Shown: positions 1 through 9,426 of the stretch, piece by piece | How positions within the stretch are numbered: the stretch's first letter is position 1 | Layout: every line of letters starts with the position of its first letter | Assembly: GCF_000802155.2 (NCBI RefSeq) | Contig: NZ_JQGJ02000006.1 | Span: 248,001-312,000 of the forward strand | Length of the DNA stretch: 64,000 nt | Origin: Pseudomonas frederiksbergensis | GTDB taxonomy: Bacteria > Pseudomonadota > Gammaproteobacteria > Pseudomonadales > Pseudomonadaceae | Reading direction: 5' to 3' | The notes under the pieces: generated by a model | Told to the model about the DNA's origin: nothing | Seen by the model: the letters and a program-made list of their open reading frames with translations, nothing else | The model's database searches: none | Translations under genes and position numbers: made by a program

Positions 1-774
1 CAAATGGTGATGTTCGCCTACCTGGGCGTGGAGATGATCGGCCTGACCGCCGGTGAAGCGCGCAACCCGCAGAAAACCATCCCCAACGCCATCGGCTCGG
101 TGTTCTGGCGGATTCTGCTGTTCTACGTCGGGGCGTTGTTCGTGATCCTGTCGATCTACCCATGGAACGAAATCGGCACCCAAGGCAGCCCGTTCGTGAT
201 GACCTTCGAGCGCCTGGGCATCAAGACCGCCGCCGGCATCATCAACTTCGTGGTGATCACCGCCGCGCTGTCATCCTGCAACGGCGGAATCTTCAGCACC
301 GGCCGCATGCTCTACAGCCTGGCGCAAAACGGCCAGGCCCCGGCCGGCTTCGCCAAGACCTCCGCCAACGGCGTGCCACGCCGCGCACTGCTGCTGTCCA
401 TTGCGGCCCTGCTGCTGGGCGTGCTGCTCAACTACCTGGTGCCGGAAAAAGTCTTCGTCTGGGTGACGTCCATCGCCACCTTTGGCGCGATCTGGACCTG
501 GGTCATGATCCTGCTGGCCCAACTCAGATTCCGCAAAGGCCTGAGCGCTTCCGAGCGTGCCGCGCTGAAATACCGCATGTGGCTGTACCCGGTCAGCTCT
601 TATCTGGCGCTGGCGTTCCTGGTACTGGTGGTGGGCCTGATGGCGTACTTCCCCGACACGCGCGTGGCGCTGTATATCGGCCCGGCGTTCCTGGTGCTGC
701 TGACGGTGTTGTTCTACACCTTCAAGTTGCAGCCGACCGCCGAGGCACAGGGTTCGATGCGATCGGTTTCGTAA
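1..774 (+). CDS. Amino-acid permease, AAT/APC family (3' part)
   Basis: This is the C-terminal part of an inner-membrane amino-acid:proton symporter; the reading frame is open from base 1, so the start lies upstream of the window. The visible 257 residues begin with the family segment FAYLGVEMIGLTAGEARNP, which in AAT permeases (proline ProY, GABA GabP, CycA, AroP) follows transmembrane helix 6. At least five further hydrophobic helices follow, with the conserved SSCNGGIFSTGRML segment and a short polar tail. The substrate cannot be read from this part; ProY- or GabP-like is the closest impression. A strong hairpin terminator follows the stop. Confidence 0.9.
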   Translation, partial: QMVMFAYLGVEMIGLTAGEARNPQKTIPNAIGSVFWRILLFYVGALFVILSIYPWNEIGTQGSPFVMTFERLGIKTAAGIINFVVITAALSSCNGGIFSTGRMLYSLAQNGQAPAGFAKTSANGVPRRALLLSIAALLLGVLLNYLVPEKVFVWVTSIATFGAIWTWVMILLAQLRFRKGLSASERAALKYRMWLYPVSSYLALAFLVLVVGLMAYFPDTRVALYIGPAFLVLLTVLFYTFKLQPTAEAQGSMRSVS

Positions 775-794
775 GGTCAAGCGCGATGTAAAAC

Positions 795-825
795 AAAGCC
801 CCGGTCAGATGACTGGGGCTTTTTT
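795..825 (+). terminator. Rho-independent terminator after the permease gene
   Basis: An AAAGCCCC/GGGGCTTT stem with an inner GTCA/TGAC stem is followed by a run of T. It lies about 20 bases after the permease stop codon and separates that gene from the next operon. Confidence 0.85.
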
Positions 826-864
826 GTAGCTATTAGCGCGACCGTCCGTCGGACTCGTGGCCCG

Positions 865-884
865 ACCTGTAAGATCTGACAGTA
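865..884 (+). promoter_or_regulatory. Lux-box-like dyad before the gtr operon
   Basis: The sequence ACCTGTAAGATCTGACAGTA has CTG-N10-CAG geometry. Its centre is about 74 bases before the first GtrA-like ATG. A LuxR-type activator bound at -42.5 would place the start of transcription near 917, with TAGCTT near 906-911 as a possible -10. It belongs to a family of eight similar sites in this window. LuxR-type function is inferred. Confidence 0.5.
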
Positions 885-947
885 GACCGCGACAGGGCTG
901 TCGCCTAGCTTGAAAACCCGCCAATAGGGGAACGGCTAGGTATCAGG

Positions 948-1298
948 ATGAATGGGATTTCTGCGTTGATGGCTATCGCACTGGTCAATGGACTGATCCA
1001 TGGCCAGGTTTTTTTTCTCTTGCACGACGCCGTTGGGCTGGTTCAGGCGAGCAGCAACTTTGCTGCGTTCTGCGTGGCTGCGGTGTTTTCGTTTTATGTG
1101 AGTGGGCTCTACATCTTCCGACCCGGGGAGTCGTGGCGCGGTTATCTATTGGGTAATGGCGCGATGGGCGCGCTGAGTTATGGCTTCGGCGCGATCGGCG
1201 ATGCGCTGGAATTGCCTGGGTGGATAGCGGTCGCTTTGTCTTTGTATTTCACGCTGAACCTGGTGATTGGGTATGGGTTCATTCGGTTTAAGTTGTAG
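948..1298 (+). CDS. GtrA-like small membrane protein (first copy)
   Basis: This is a 116-residue, almost wholly hydrophobic protein with about four transmembrane helices, typical of the GtrA/DPMS1 family. GtrA proteins are thought to flip undecaprenyl-phosphate-linked sugars across the inner membrane for O-antigen or teichoic-acid glycosylation. The segment SNFAAFCVAAVFSFYVSGLY is shared with the next gene, so the two look like tandem duplicates. It is the first gene of an operon that continues with a second GtrA, a GtrB-like and a GT39-like gene. The start ATG has only a weak CTAGG-type ribosome site; residue 8 is an alternative start. A lux-box-like dyad lies upstream. Confidence 0.75.
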   Translation: MNGISALMAIALVNGLIHGQVFFLLHDAVGLVQASSNFAAFCVAAVFSFYVSGLYIFRPGESWRGYLLGNGAMGALSYGFGAIGDALELPGWIAVALSLYFTLNLVIGYGFIRFKL

Positions 1299-1380
1299 TG
1301 CGGACGCCTTGGATGGGCGCTTCTAGTGGGCGTTGTCGCCAACCAATTCCCCTGTCGCGGACATAGGTTCGGGAGCGAGC

Positions 1381-1755
1381 ATGAAAGCGATATGGAGCGG
1401 CTTTTCCACTTACGCACTGGTCGGGCTGGCCAACACGTTGCTCCATTGGCAGATGTTTTTCGTGCTCCGTGTCGCGGTCGGTCTCGATCAGTCGACCAGC
1501 AATCTCGCAGCCTTTTGCGTAGCGGCTTCATTCTCCTACTACCTCAATGCGATCTATACCTTCGATGCCAAACTCTCAGCGATGGGGTATTTGGTTTTTC
1601 TATGCCTCATGGGGGCGCTCAGCTATGTAGTGGGTTATTTGGGAGATCGCTGGCAGATACATGGACTACTGACCGTGGCGGCATTTTCGTTGTTGAGCCT
1701 GGTGCTTGGTTTCCTGCTCTCCCTGTACGTGGTGTTTAGGGGGCACCGCCCATGA
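1381..1755 (+). CDS. GtrA-like flippase (second copy)
   Basis: This is a 124-residue GtrA family protein with four predicted membrane helices. It starts [19 protein letters not shown], and the (V/G)LANTLLHW motif near the N terminus fits the family. The ATG at 1381 is preferred to an upstream TTG at 1333 because a GGGAG ribosome site sits in front of it and the added 16 residues are not family-like. It shares the [20 protein letters not shown] segment with the preceding gene. Its stop overlaps the start of the next gene (ATGA), which points to translational coupling with the GtrB-like transferase, the usual partner of GtrA. Confidence 0.85.
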   Translation: MKAIWSGFSTYALVGLANTLLHWQMFFVLRVAVGLDQSTSNLAAFCVAASFSYYLNAIYTFDAKLSAMGYLVFLCLMGALSYVVGYLGDRWQIHGLLTVAAFSLLSLVLGFLLSLYVVFRGHRP

Positions 1756-2732
1756 AAATCTCATTGGTCGTTCCGGTGTTCAACGAGGAACAGACCTTGG
1801 GATTGTTCTACAAGAGTATTCGGGAGCATCCGGCGCTGGCCGGTTACAGCGTCGAGATCGTCTTCGTCAACGATGGCAGCGCTGACCAAACGGATGCGCT
1901 TGCCCGCGACATCGCGCTGGTCGACAACCTGGTCGTGTTGATCAATTTCTCTCGAAACTTCGGCAAGGAACCCGCTTTATTTGCCGGAATCGAGCATGCC
2001 AGCGGTGATGTGGTTATTCCGATGGACGTCGACCTGCAAGACCCCATCGAGGTTATTCCCAAGCTTGTTGCTAAATGGGAAAAAGGCGCCGAAGTAGTCC
2101 TCGCCAAGCGTCGTGATCGTTCCTCCGACAGCTACCTGAAGCGTGGATGCGCTGCGCTGTTTTATCGGCTCCTGGATCGGATTTCGACTCCTCATATCGA
2201 GCGGAATGTAGGGGATTTTCGGCTGATGGACCGCAAGGTGGTGGAGGTGATCAAGACCCTTCCCGAATATCAGTTGTTCATGAAAGGTGTGCTGTCGTGG
2301 GCCGGTTTTACGACTGTCATTGTCGAATACGACCGCGTCGGTCGCGCCGCTGGCAGCAGCAAATTCAACAGCTGGAAGTTATGGAATTTGGCGCTCGAAG
2401 GCATCACGTCGTTTAGCACCGTGCCGTTGCGGTTGTGGTCTTACCTCGGCGATTGCATCTCGTTTTTGTCGTTGGCGTATGCAGCGTACATGGTGCTGGA
2501 CAAGCTGTTATTTGGGAATGATTTGCCCGGTTATCCATCGTTGATGACGGCAATTTTGTTTTTGGGTGGGGTGCAATTGATTGGTATCGGTGTGTTGGGT
2601 GAATGCATCGGACGGATCTATCTGGAGACAAAGCATCGACCGAGGTATGTCATTAGGGAAATAGTTCGGCGTGGGCCATACATGCGAGGAGCCGACGAGA
2701 ACATTCATGAGCGGGTTGGTATTCGCTTATGA
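1752..2732 (+). CDS. GtrB-like bactoprenol glycosyltransferase (GT2)
   Basis: This 326-residue protein has a GT2 catalytic domain over roughly residues 1-230, opening [17 protein letters not shown], with the nucleotide-binding VNDGSAD motif and the metal-binding DVDLQDP motif. Two C-terminal transmembrane helices (about 230-300) follow, as in GtrB and YfdH. Family members transfer glucose from UDP-glucose to undecaprenyl phosphate on the cytoplasmic face; the lipid-linked sugar is then flipped by GtrA and used by a periplasmic-facing transferase. It overlaps both neighbours by four bases, which places it in one transcription unit. The sugar donor cannot be told from sequence. Confidence 0.9.
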   Translation: MKISLVVPVFNEEQTLGLFYKSIREHPALAGYSVEIVFVNDGSADQTDALARDIALVDNLVVLINFSRNFGKEPALFAGIEHASGDVVIPMDVDLQDPIEVIPKLVAKWEKGAEVVLAKRRDRSSDSYLKRGCAALFYRLLDRISTPHIERNVGDFRLMDRKVVEVIKTLPEYQLFMKGVLSWAGFTTVIVEYDRVGRAAGSSKFNSWKLWNLALEGITSFSTVPLRLWSYLGDCISFLSLAYAAYMVLDKLLFGNDLPGYPSLMTAILFLGGVQLIGIGVLGECIGRIYLETKHRPRYVIREIVRRGPYMRGADENIHERVGIRL

Positions 2733-4273
2733 CTGGACCTCATGCTTATCCAGGTAAGCCTTTCAGCTGGTTCGTCAACGGTCCAGCCTTGGCCGCAGCG
2801 GTGGTCCTTGCACTGGCTGTACGTTTTTATGGAATCACAACGCCTGCGATCTGGTACGACGAAGCATTTAGCATATTGCTTGCCAGCCACGAGCCTTGGC
2901 AAATCTGGTCCATTACGGCGAAGGACGTTCATCCCCCCCTTTATTATTTTATGCTGCACTACTGGATGGTGTTGTTTGGAGACGAAGCATTGGCTGTGAG
3001 ATCGCTCGGCGTTGTCGCAGACGTCGGAACAGTCTTGCTTAGCATAAAACTGATGAGTCTGGTTGCCACGCGAAGAGCCACTTGGATGGCCGCATTGCTA
3101 TTAGCGTTGCTGCCGATCTCGGTCCGCTACAGCCAAGAAGCACGGATGTACACCCTGCTAGGGTTCTGGTTGATGGGGGCGACGGTTGCATTGGTGTGTT
3201 GGGTTAAAGCTCCGGAGAAAAAGCGGTTCGCAGCCATCTACGTCATGCTGATGACTGCGGCTTTCTATACGCATTACTTTGCTGCTCTGAGTGTGCTTGC
3301 TCATTGGTTTTATTGGTGGTGGGGAGCACGTTTTTTTCGACCGGTTCTCCCTGCCCGTGCCTGGATTTTGGTCAATGGTGTTATCGTGATGCTGTTTTTG
3401 CCTTGGATGCCTCATTTCATAGAGCAGCTGTCAATGAATGGGCTTAAATGGATACCCCCCGTTACGGCGCACTCAGTGCTGAGCCTTGTTTGGCAATTCA
3501 CGATAATGAATGCAGTGGAGGAACAATTGCGATTGCTGCATGCAGTTCCCCTGGTGGTGGTCCTTGCATGTGCAGCGGTGATGATATGGAAAGACCATGG
3601 TCAATATTGTTTTAACGGTTTATTGATCGGCTATTTCTTGATCCCCGCTTTCATTCTTATTCTGGTGGCGTTGGTCGTTCCGGTATTCAGCACTCGCTAT
3701 CTGGTATTCGCTGCAGTCGGTGTGCCTCTTATTATTGCTACAACGCTGGATATTGTCGGGCGCCGAATAGTTCTTTTGCTTCCGGCCCTGATGGTTGTGC
3801 TGACATCAGAGATATTGGGGGTGTACGCGGTATATCAGCAGGCAGATACATTGAATGGAACCAATTTTCGTAGCAGTTTAAGACTTGATGGGCTGGCAGT
3901 ACAGATCAAGCAAGCTGCTCGATCAAACGATGAAATCGTGGTTGAGTTTTTATTGTTGTATCTGCCATTTAGTTACTACAATCGGACCGGTATACAACCG
4001 AGGATTTATACCGACGCCTCTTTCAATATTGCTTCAGGTTTCTCTAACCGTAACGGCTATGCCTTGTTGAACGAGCGCCCCAAGGGGGGGTATTACGCTG
4101 ATCTCAAACGCTTGAATAGTTTTGGACATAGAGTTTGGTGGATCACGTTCAGGGTTAACGCCACACCGCCTCTATCAGATAAATATTGGGAACGGAGCCT
4201 TACGCTTGTTGACGGCGATGTCGTTGCATATCTGTTCACCCGGAGAACGATTTCTGCCTCGCCATTGAAGTAG
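2729..4273 (+). CDS. Membrane glycosyltransferase, GT39/ArnT-like (GtrC-type role)
   Basis: This is a 514-residue polytopic protein of the PMT/ArnT superfamily. The first periplasmic loop carries the acidic motif IWYDEAFS and shortly after KDVHPPLYY, the signature of GT-C transferases using polyprenyl-phosphate sugars. About ten hydrophobic helices fill residues 15-370, followed by a soluble C-terminal domain. As the last gene of the gtr-type operon (ATGA overlap) it would be the transferase that places the flipped sugar on O-antigen or another periplasmic acceptor. Codon use looks more AT-rich than in the neighbouring core genes, which is common for horizontally exchanged serotype-conversion genes. 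Acceptor and sugar are unknown. Confidence 0.8.
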   Translation: MTGPHAYPGKPFSWFVNGPALAAAVVLALAVRFYGITTPAIWYDEAFSILLASHEPWQIWSITAKDVHPPLYYFMLHYWMVLFGDEALAVRSLGVVADVGTVLLSIKLMSLVATRRATWMAALLLALLPISVRYSQEARMYTLLGFWLMGATVALVCWVKAPEKKRFAAIYVMLMTAAFYTHYFAALSVLAHWFYWWWGARFFRPVLPARAWILVNGVIVMLFLPWMPHFIEQLSMNGLKWIPPVTAHSVLSLVWQFTIMNAVEEQLRLLHAVPLVVVLACAAVMIWKDHGQYCFNGLLIGYFLIPAFILILVALVVPVFSTRYLVFAAVGVPLIIATTLDIVGRRIVLLLPALMVVLTSEILGVYAVYQQADTLNGTNFRSSLRLDGLAVQIKQAARSNDEIVVEFLLLYLPFSYYNRTGIQPRIYTDASFNIASGFSNRNGYALLNERPKGGYYADLKRLNSFGHRVWWITFRVNATPPLSDKYWERSLTLVDGDVVAYLFTRRTISASPLK

Positions 4274-4389
4274 CTGTGAAATTTTCTTAGCGGGTCGATG
4301 TACCGTTCGATGAGCGCGGCGTGGGCGGTAGGGCGTGAGTGCGGTGCATCTCGAAGAACGATGCCCTCGCCACGGGAGCGAGTGCGAAT

Positions 4390-6009
4390 TTATGCGGCCA
4401 CGATTTCCTGCGGCTCAAAACTGTCCGCCCGCGCCAGTTGCCACATCCGCGAATAGAACTGTCCGTTCACTTCACCAGTCAGCAATTCCCCCGGTTTCAA
4501 GAACACGTGCAGCTGCGAGAACAGCTTGATCTCGGTGGCCGACATGCGCCGCACCAAATGCTTGGGCTGCAATTGCGAAGGATGGTCAAGCCCGGCAGCG
4601 GCGAGCATTTCGGCGAGGGCCTTGAGGGTGTTGCGGTGGAAGTTGTAGACCCGCTGGGCCTTGTCCGGGACGACCAGGGCGCGTTGGCGCAGGGTGTCCT
4701 GGGTGGCGACGCCGGTGGGGCATTTGTTGGTGTGGCAGCTTTGGGACTGGATGCAGCCGATGGCAAACATGAAGCCGCGCGCGGCGTTGGCCCAGTCGGC
4801 GCCGATGGCCAGGACGCTGGCGATGTCGAAGGCGCTGACGATCTTGCCGCTGGCGCCAAGCTTGATCTTGTCCCGAAGGTTCAGGCCCACCAGGGTGTTG
4901 TGCACGAACAGCAGGCCCTCGCGCAGCGGCACGCCGATGTGGTCGGTGAACTCCACTGGCGCGGCGCCGGTGCCGCCTTCCTTGCCATCGACGACGATGA
5001 AGTCGGGCAGGATCCCGGTTTCCAGCATGGCTTTGGCGATGCCCATGAACTCCCACGGATGGCCCAGGCAGAACTTGAAGCCCACCGGTTTGCCGCCAGA
5101 CAGTTCGCGCAGTTGTTGGACGAACTGCATCAGTTCCAGAGGCGTGGAAAAAGCGCTGTGTCGGGACGGCGAGACGCAATCCTCGCCCATGAGGATGCCG
5201 CGGGTCTCGGCGATTTCCCGCGTGACCTTGTGCTTGGGCAGGATCCCGCCATGACCGGGCTTGGCGCCCTGGCTCATCTTGATTTCGATCATCCGTACCT
5301 GCGGGTTGCGGGCCTGGGCGGCGAAGCGCTCCGGGTCGAAGCGCCCGTCGCTGGTGCGACAACCGAAATAGCCGCTGCCCAGTTCCCAGGTCAGGTCGCC
5401 GCCGTGTTCGCGGTGGTAGGGGCTGATGCTGCCTTCGCCGGTATCGTGGGCGAAGTTACCGAGCTTGGCGCCCTGGTTCAACGCACGTATGGCATTGGCA
5501 CTCAGGGAGCCGAAGCTCATGGCCGAGATGTTGAACACCGAGGCCGAATAGGGTTGGGTGCATTGCGGGCCACCGACCATCACACGGAAGCCGCTGGGGT
5601 CGCTCAGCGGGGCCGGGCGCATGGAGTGGCCGATGAATTCGAAGCCGGTCTGGTAGACGTCGATCAAGGTGCCGAAGGGTTTGTCGGCGCTTTCGTTCTT
5701 GGCCCGGGAATACACCAGCGAGCGCTGGGCGCGGGAGAAGGGCAGGGCATCACTGTCGGATTCGAGCAGGTACTGGCGGATCTCCGGCCGGATGCCTTCG
5801 ACCAGGTAGCGAATGTTGCCCAGGATCGGGTAGTTGCGCCGCACGGCGTGGCGGGTTTGCAGCAGGTCGAACAGCCCCAGCAGGCTCAGCAGTCCCGTCA
5901 CCAGCGCAATCGGCCAGAGCCAGTCGTGTTGCAGGAACGGCAGGCTGGCGAGGGTGAAGATCACGCAGCCGGCGAAGAAGGCGTAGCGGCTCAGCAACGA
6001 TAGGCTCAT
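4390..6009 (-). CDS. FMN-binding glutamate synthase family protein
   Basis: This 539-residue protein corresponds to the FMN/Fe-S synthase domain of glutamate synthase standing alone, without the glutaminase domain. Two N-terminal transmembrane helices (residues about 5-60) precede the catalytic barrel. The FMN phosphate-binding stretch GKEGGTGAAP and the cysteine cluster CIQSQSCHTNKC, which ligates a 3Fe-4S centre in GltB, are both present. The ATG at 6009 is chosen because AAGGA stands six bases ahead of it; longer forms add a non-conserved extension. The physiological reaction of these membrane-tethered proteins is not established. A REP-type repeat lies upstream. Confidence 0.88.
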   Translation of the reverse strand: MSLSLLSRYAFFAGCVIFTLASLPFLQHDWLWPIALVTGLLSLLGLFDLLQTRHAVRRNYPILGNIRYLVEGIRPEIRQYLLESDSDALPFSRAQRSLVYSRAKNESADKPFGTLIDVYQTGFEFIGHSMRPAPLSDPSGFRVMVGGPQCTQPYSASVFNISAMSFGSLSANAIRALNQGAKLGNFAHDTGEGSISPYHREHGGDLTWELGSGYFGCRTSDGRFDPERFAAQARNPQVRMIEIKMSQGAKPGHGGILPKHKVTREIAETRGILMGEDCVSPSRHSAFSTPLELMQFVQQLRELSGGKPVGFKFCLGHPWEFMGIAKAMLETGILPDFIVVDGKEGGTGAAPVEFTDHIGVPLREGLLFVHNTLVGLNLRDKIKLGASGKIVSAFDIASVLAIGADWANAARGFMFAIGCIQSQSCHTNKCPTGVATQDTLRQRALVVPDKAQRVYNFHRNTLKALAEMLAAAGLDHPSQLQPKHLVRRMSATEIKLFSQLHVFLKPGELLTGEVNGQFYSRMWQLARADSFEPQEIVAA

Positions 6010-6063
6010 GCGGGTTCCTTGGGGGGAGGGCGGTTGGCGAGACATTAGCGTGGAATGCAACCC

Positions 6064-6192
6064 TGTGGCGAGGGAGCTTGCTCCCGCTCGGCTGCGCAGC
6101 AGTCGAAAACCGGCTGGCGCGGTCTTACTGCTGTATCGGGGCCCGCTGTTGGGGCCGCAGCCCAGCGGGGATAAATCCCCTCGCCACAAGAG
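6064..6192. repeat. Paired REP/REPIN-like element
   Basis: Two inverted copies of a palindromic Pseudomonas repeat: TGTGGCGAGGGAGCTTGCTC at the left and its counterpart ending CCCCTCGCCACA at the right, with a GGCTGCGCAGC core on the left arm. The same family recurs at 28299 and 34486. It fills most of the gap between the glutamate-synthase-like gene and the signalling operon. Confidence 0.7.
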
Positions 6193-6223
6193 CCCTCTCG
6201 CTGAAATTGGAAAGTGCAGCCGT

Positions 6224-7630
6224 TTACCCCGCCAACTTCATCTGCCGCACCGGCAGCTCCACTCGGAACGTCGTCCCCACGCCCACTTCACTGCTCACCG
6301 TGATCTCACCGTTGTGTTTTTTCACGATGCCGTAGGACAGCGATAACCCAAGCCCCGTGCCTTGGCCGATGGGTTTGGTGGTGAAGAACGGGTCGAAGAT
6401 TTTCTGCAGGGTTTCCGGCGGCATGCCTGAGCCGGTGTCGGCGACTTCGATCCAGACGGTGTCGCCTTCGACGCCGTTGCGCAGGGTGATGGTGCCACGT
6501 TCCGGGCCGATGGCCTGGGCGGCGTTGACGATCAGGTTCATGATCACCTGGTTGATCTGCGACGGCAGGCACTCCACCTCTGGCAGTGGCGTGTACTCCT
6601 TGACCACGTCGGCCTTGTACTTGATCTCGTTGGCGACGATGTTCAAGGTCGAATCCATGCCCTGTTGCAAATTGGCCATTTGCCATTCCTGGCTGGAGTC
6701 GACGCGGGAGAAATCCTTCAGGTCCTTGACGATCTGGCCGACGCGGGCGATGCCGTCCTTGGACTCCTTGATCAGGATGGGAATGTCCTCCACCAGGAAA
6801 TCCAGTTCCACCTCCTGGCGCAGGCTCTTCAAGTTCATCACCAGCTCCGGCGAGGCAATGGCCTGCTCGGCGCTGCCATAGGCCTGGAGCATTTCCTCGA
6901 GCTTGCTGAAATAACCACCCAAGGCGCCAAGGTTGGAGGAAATGAAGCCGATCGGGTTGTTGATCTCATGGGCGACGCCGGCTGCCAATTGACCCAGGGA
7001 GGCGAGTTTCTCCGACTGCACCAGTTGGCTCTCGAGCATCTTGCGTTCGTCGATTTCCATCTGCAGCAGCTCGCTGGCCTGCTTGAACGCCAGGGTGCGT
7101 TGCTCCACGAGGTCTTCGAGCTTGTTCATCTTCAAACGGGCGCGGGAGGTCATTTCCCATTTGGTGGTCAGGGTGTTCGCCATCTGCTGGACTTCGATGT
7201 TGTCGAAGGGCTTTTTCAGGATCAACAGGCGGTCATGGCCGTTGAGACGGTCGAGCAGCTCGTCCCAGGAATAATCCGAATAAGCGGTGCAGACCACTAC
7301 TTGCAGTTGCGCGTCGACCTTCCACAGCTCTTCGATGGTCTTGGCACCGTCCCAGCCTTCGGGCATGCGCATGTCGACGAACGCCAGGGCATAGGGGAGG
7401 TCCTTGGCCAATGCCTGTTGCAATTTGGCCAGGCCTTCCTGGCCACCGTAGGCCGAGTCGAGTTCAAACACGGTGGCGGCGGGTTTCGGGGCCTCGCCGA
7501 ACAGTGCGCTTTCCATATCCTGCAAGTCGCTGTCGCTCTCATCCTCCGGTGTCAGGATCTTGCGGAAGTCTTCATGGATGGCGGGCGTATCGTCGATCAA
7601 GAGGATGCGCCGGTTGCTCATGTTGTTCAT
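6224..7630 (-). CDS. REC domain-histidine kinase hybrid
   Basis: This is a 468-residue cytoplasmic protein with an N-terminal receiver domain (residues about 7-155; DD at 13-14, acceptor Asp86 in FVDMRMP, Lys140 in LKKPFD), a coiled-coil linker (about 165-210), a HisKA domain with His221 in [10 protein letters not shown], and a HATPase domain with the [10 protein letters not shown] and [10 protein letters not shown] boxes. A receiver in front of a kinase suggests it is itself controlled by phosphorylation, perhaps by the membrane kinase encoded just upstream, whose stop overlaps this start (ATGA). The receiver has a long insertion between the DD pair and the acceptor, shared with two other proteins of the operon. 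It is the last gene of the five-gene unit. Confidence 0.9.
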   Translation of the reverse strand: MNNMSNRRILLIDDTPAIHEDFRKILTPEDESDSDLQDMESALFGEAPKPAATVFELDSAYGGQEGLAKLQQALAKDLPYALAFVDMRMPEGWDGAKTIEELWKVDAQLQVVVCTAYSDYSWDELLDRLNGHDRLLILKKPFDNIEVQQMANTLTTKWEMTSRARLKMNKLEDLVEQRTLAFKQASELLQMEIDERKMLESQLVQSEKLASLGQLAAGVAHEINNPIGFISSNLGALGGYFSKLEEMLQAYGSAEQAIASPELVMNLKSLRQEVELDFLVEDIPILIKESKDGIARVGQIVKDLKDFSRVDSSQEWQMANLQQGMDSTLNIVANEIKYKADVVKEYTPLPEVECLPSQINQVIMNLIVNAAQAIGPERGTITLRNGVEGDTVWIEVADTGSGMPPETLQKIFDPFFTTKPIGQGTGLGLSLSYGIVKKHNGEITVSSEVGVGTTFRVELPVRQMKLAG

Positions 7631-9426
7631 TGCTCACCTTCTGCGAGTTTCAAGGGCAGTTGCAATACAAACGTTGCCCCGGTCCCAGGCCCCTCGCTGT
7701 GTGCGGTGAGGTGGCCGTTCATCTCAATCGCCGCCAGTGCGCAACTGTGCAGGCCGAACCCGTGGCCCTCCTTACGGGTGGTGAAGCCATGGGCGAAGAT
7801 GCGCGTCATGTTTTCCTCTGGGATCCCTTCGCCTTCATCCTTCACGCTGATTTGCAGCGACTCGCCCACGACCATGGCCCTGAGTGTCATGTTCCGCGCA
7901 TGGTTGGAAACCCCCGCCATGGCGTATTTGGCGTTGCTGATCAGGTTGATCAGGATCAGCAGCAGGCGATGCTTGTCGCCCATGATCCGCGGCACCTCGC
8001 CGTACTCCTTGATCACCGTCACATGGTGACGGGTCAGGGCGCCGGAGTTCATGCGCAGGGCGTCCTCGAGCAGTTCGCTGACCACCAGCGGCTCCATCAG
8101 GCTATTGGCGCCGGCATAGGATTGCTGCGTGGACACGATGTCCTTGATGTGATCGACGCTCTTGCTCAGTTGCGCCAGTTCGTCGGTCAGGCCTTGTTGC
8201 TCCGTCGCGATGGCTTCGACCAATTGGTTGAGGTAACCGGGCAGCAGCTTGCCTTTTTCGTCCTCGGTGAGGAAGTGCCCCAGGTCGTGGCTGTGTTCGT
8301 TGATCAGGTTCATCGCCTTGCCCAGCCCCAGGGCCTTGCTGCTGCGCAATTTGCGGCTGACCAGATCGGCAGAGATATTCACGCTGTTGAGCACGTTGCC
8401 GACGTTGTGCAGCACGTTGGTGGCGATTTCCGCCATGCCGGCCTGGCGGGCGGTGTCCATCAGTTCGCTCTGGGTATCCTTGAGCTGGCGGGTGCGTTCC
8501 TCGACCCGTTGTTCGAGCTCGTCATTGGCGGTTTGCAGGGCGCTGTTGACCCGCTTGATCTCGCCGAAACTGCGCACCAGGCGAACCGCCAGCCAGATCA
8601 ATATCAGCACCAGGAAGCTGGCGAACACCAGCAACAGGATATGGTTGCGCTGATGATCGGCAGCGGCTTTTTCCTGGTCCCTCTCCAAGAGGCCGGTGAT
8701 GGTGTCCAGTCGGTCAGCCAGGGGGACCGCTTCGAAGTCACGCAGCAACTGGTTGACCAAGGGCTGCTCACGCAGGATCAGCGCGATGTGCCTGCGCAAG
8801 ATATCGACGGAGCCGACGAGCCCCGTCGGCAGGCGATCCTTGTTGACGTCCAGCAGATTGAGGCCCAGCAAGACTTCGGCGGCCTGCTCGCGGGTGGTGA
8901 TCTGGGCAAACTCCAGGGTGCTGAGCAGCAGGTCATAGGTGTCTATGGCGACACTCTGCAACTCCAGTTTTTCGCTGTCGGACAGTTGTGCGAACTGACG
9001 CTGGATGTCGTCTTCGGCGGTGGGCAGGAATGCCAGGGAATTGCGCAGCACCGCGTTGTGGGACTTGAACTGCTCCACCAGGCGGGTTTTTTCCTTGATT
9101 GCCTTGAGGTATTCGTCGCGCTGGGTCGCCCAGAGCGTAGGCGCATGGCGGCCGGGTTCCGACTCGATGGCGTCGAGGCGCTGCCACAGGCGCGCCATTT
9201 CGTACAACGGCGAGACCAACGGGTCGTAATTGTGGCTCAAAGTGATCCTGGATTTGAGCACTTCGTTGTCCCAGATGCCGTCCTGCTGCTTGAGCTGGCG
9301 GATCAGGTCGCGGGATTCGATATGCGAGGCGGCTTGCTGGGCACCCGACTGGATGTATATGAACAACAGGATCGAGGCGAGCAGTACGCCGATGAACGCC
9401 AGGCCGAGGCGACGGGAAAGAGTCAT
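7627..9426 (-). CDS. Membrane sensor histidine kinase with HNVGN-type H box
   Basis: This 599-residue inner-membrane sensor kinase has a first transmembrane helix at residues about 10-28, a periplasmic sensor region of some 230 residues, and a second helix around 258-280. A coiled coil and a kinase core follow, whose phospho-acceptor motif is VLHNVGNVLNS rather than the usual HEIRNP type. The ATPase boxes are NLISNAKYAM, DEGEGIPEE and GHGFGLHS. The ATG at 9426 overlaps the stop of the cytochrome c peroxidase gene (ATGA). No REC domain is attached; the likely partners are the receiver-containing proteins of the same operon. The ligand is unknown; the coupled peroxidase might hint at a redox input. 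Confidence 0.88.
   Translation of the reverse strand: MTLSRRLGLAFIGVLLASILLFIYIQSGAQQAASHIESRDLIRQLKQQDGIWDNEVLKSRITLSHNYDPLVSPLYEMARLWQRLDAIESEPGRHAPTLWATQRDEYLKAIKEKTRLVEQFKSHNAVLRNSLAFLPTAEDDIQRQFAQLSDSEKLELQSVAIDTYDLLLSTLEFAQITTREQAAEVLLGLNLLDVNKDRLPTGLVGSVDILRRHIALILREQPLVNQLLRDFEAVPLADRLDTITGLLERDQEKAAADHQRNHILLLVFASFLVLILIWLAVRLVRSFGEIKRVNSALQTANDELEQRVEERTRQLKDTQSELMDTARQAGMAEIATNVLHNVGNVLNSVNISADLVSRKLRSSKALGLGKAMNLINEHSHDLGHFLTEDEKGKLLPGYLNQLVEAIATEQQGLTDELAQLSKSVDHIKDIVSTQQSYAGANSLMEPLVVSELLEDALRMNSGALTRHHVTVIKEYGEVPRIMGDKHRLLLILINLISNAKYAMAGVSNHARNMTLRAMVVGESLQISVKDEGEGIPEENMTRIFAHGFTTRKEGHGFGLHSCALAAIEMNGHLTAHSEGPGTGATFVLQLPLKLAEGEQ

Noticed and set aside
1333..1380. Extended N terminus for the second GtrA-like protein
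   Set aside because: The TTG at 1333 has no ribosome site and adds a polar stretch not expected in the family; the ATG at 1381 fits better.
4339..6003. Long open frame opposite the glutamate-synthase-like gene
   Set aside because: It is an antisense shadow of a well-supported gene in high-GC DNA and has no family-like motif. The same applies to long frames opposite the signalling genes (6665-8029, 7411-9516, 10980-12356, 12353-14626), fumarase (48605-50305) and pyruvate kinase (52586-54115).
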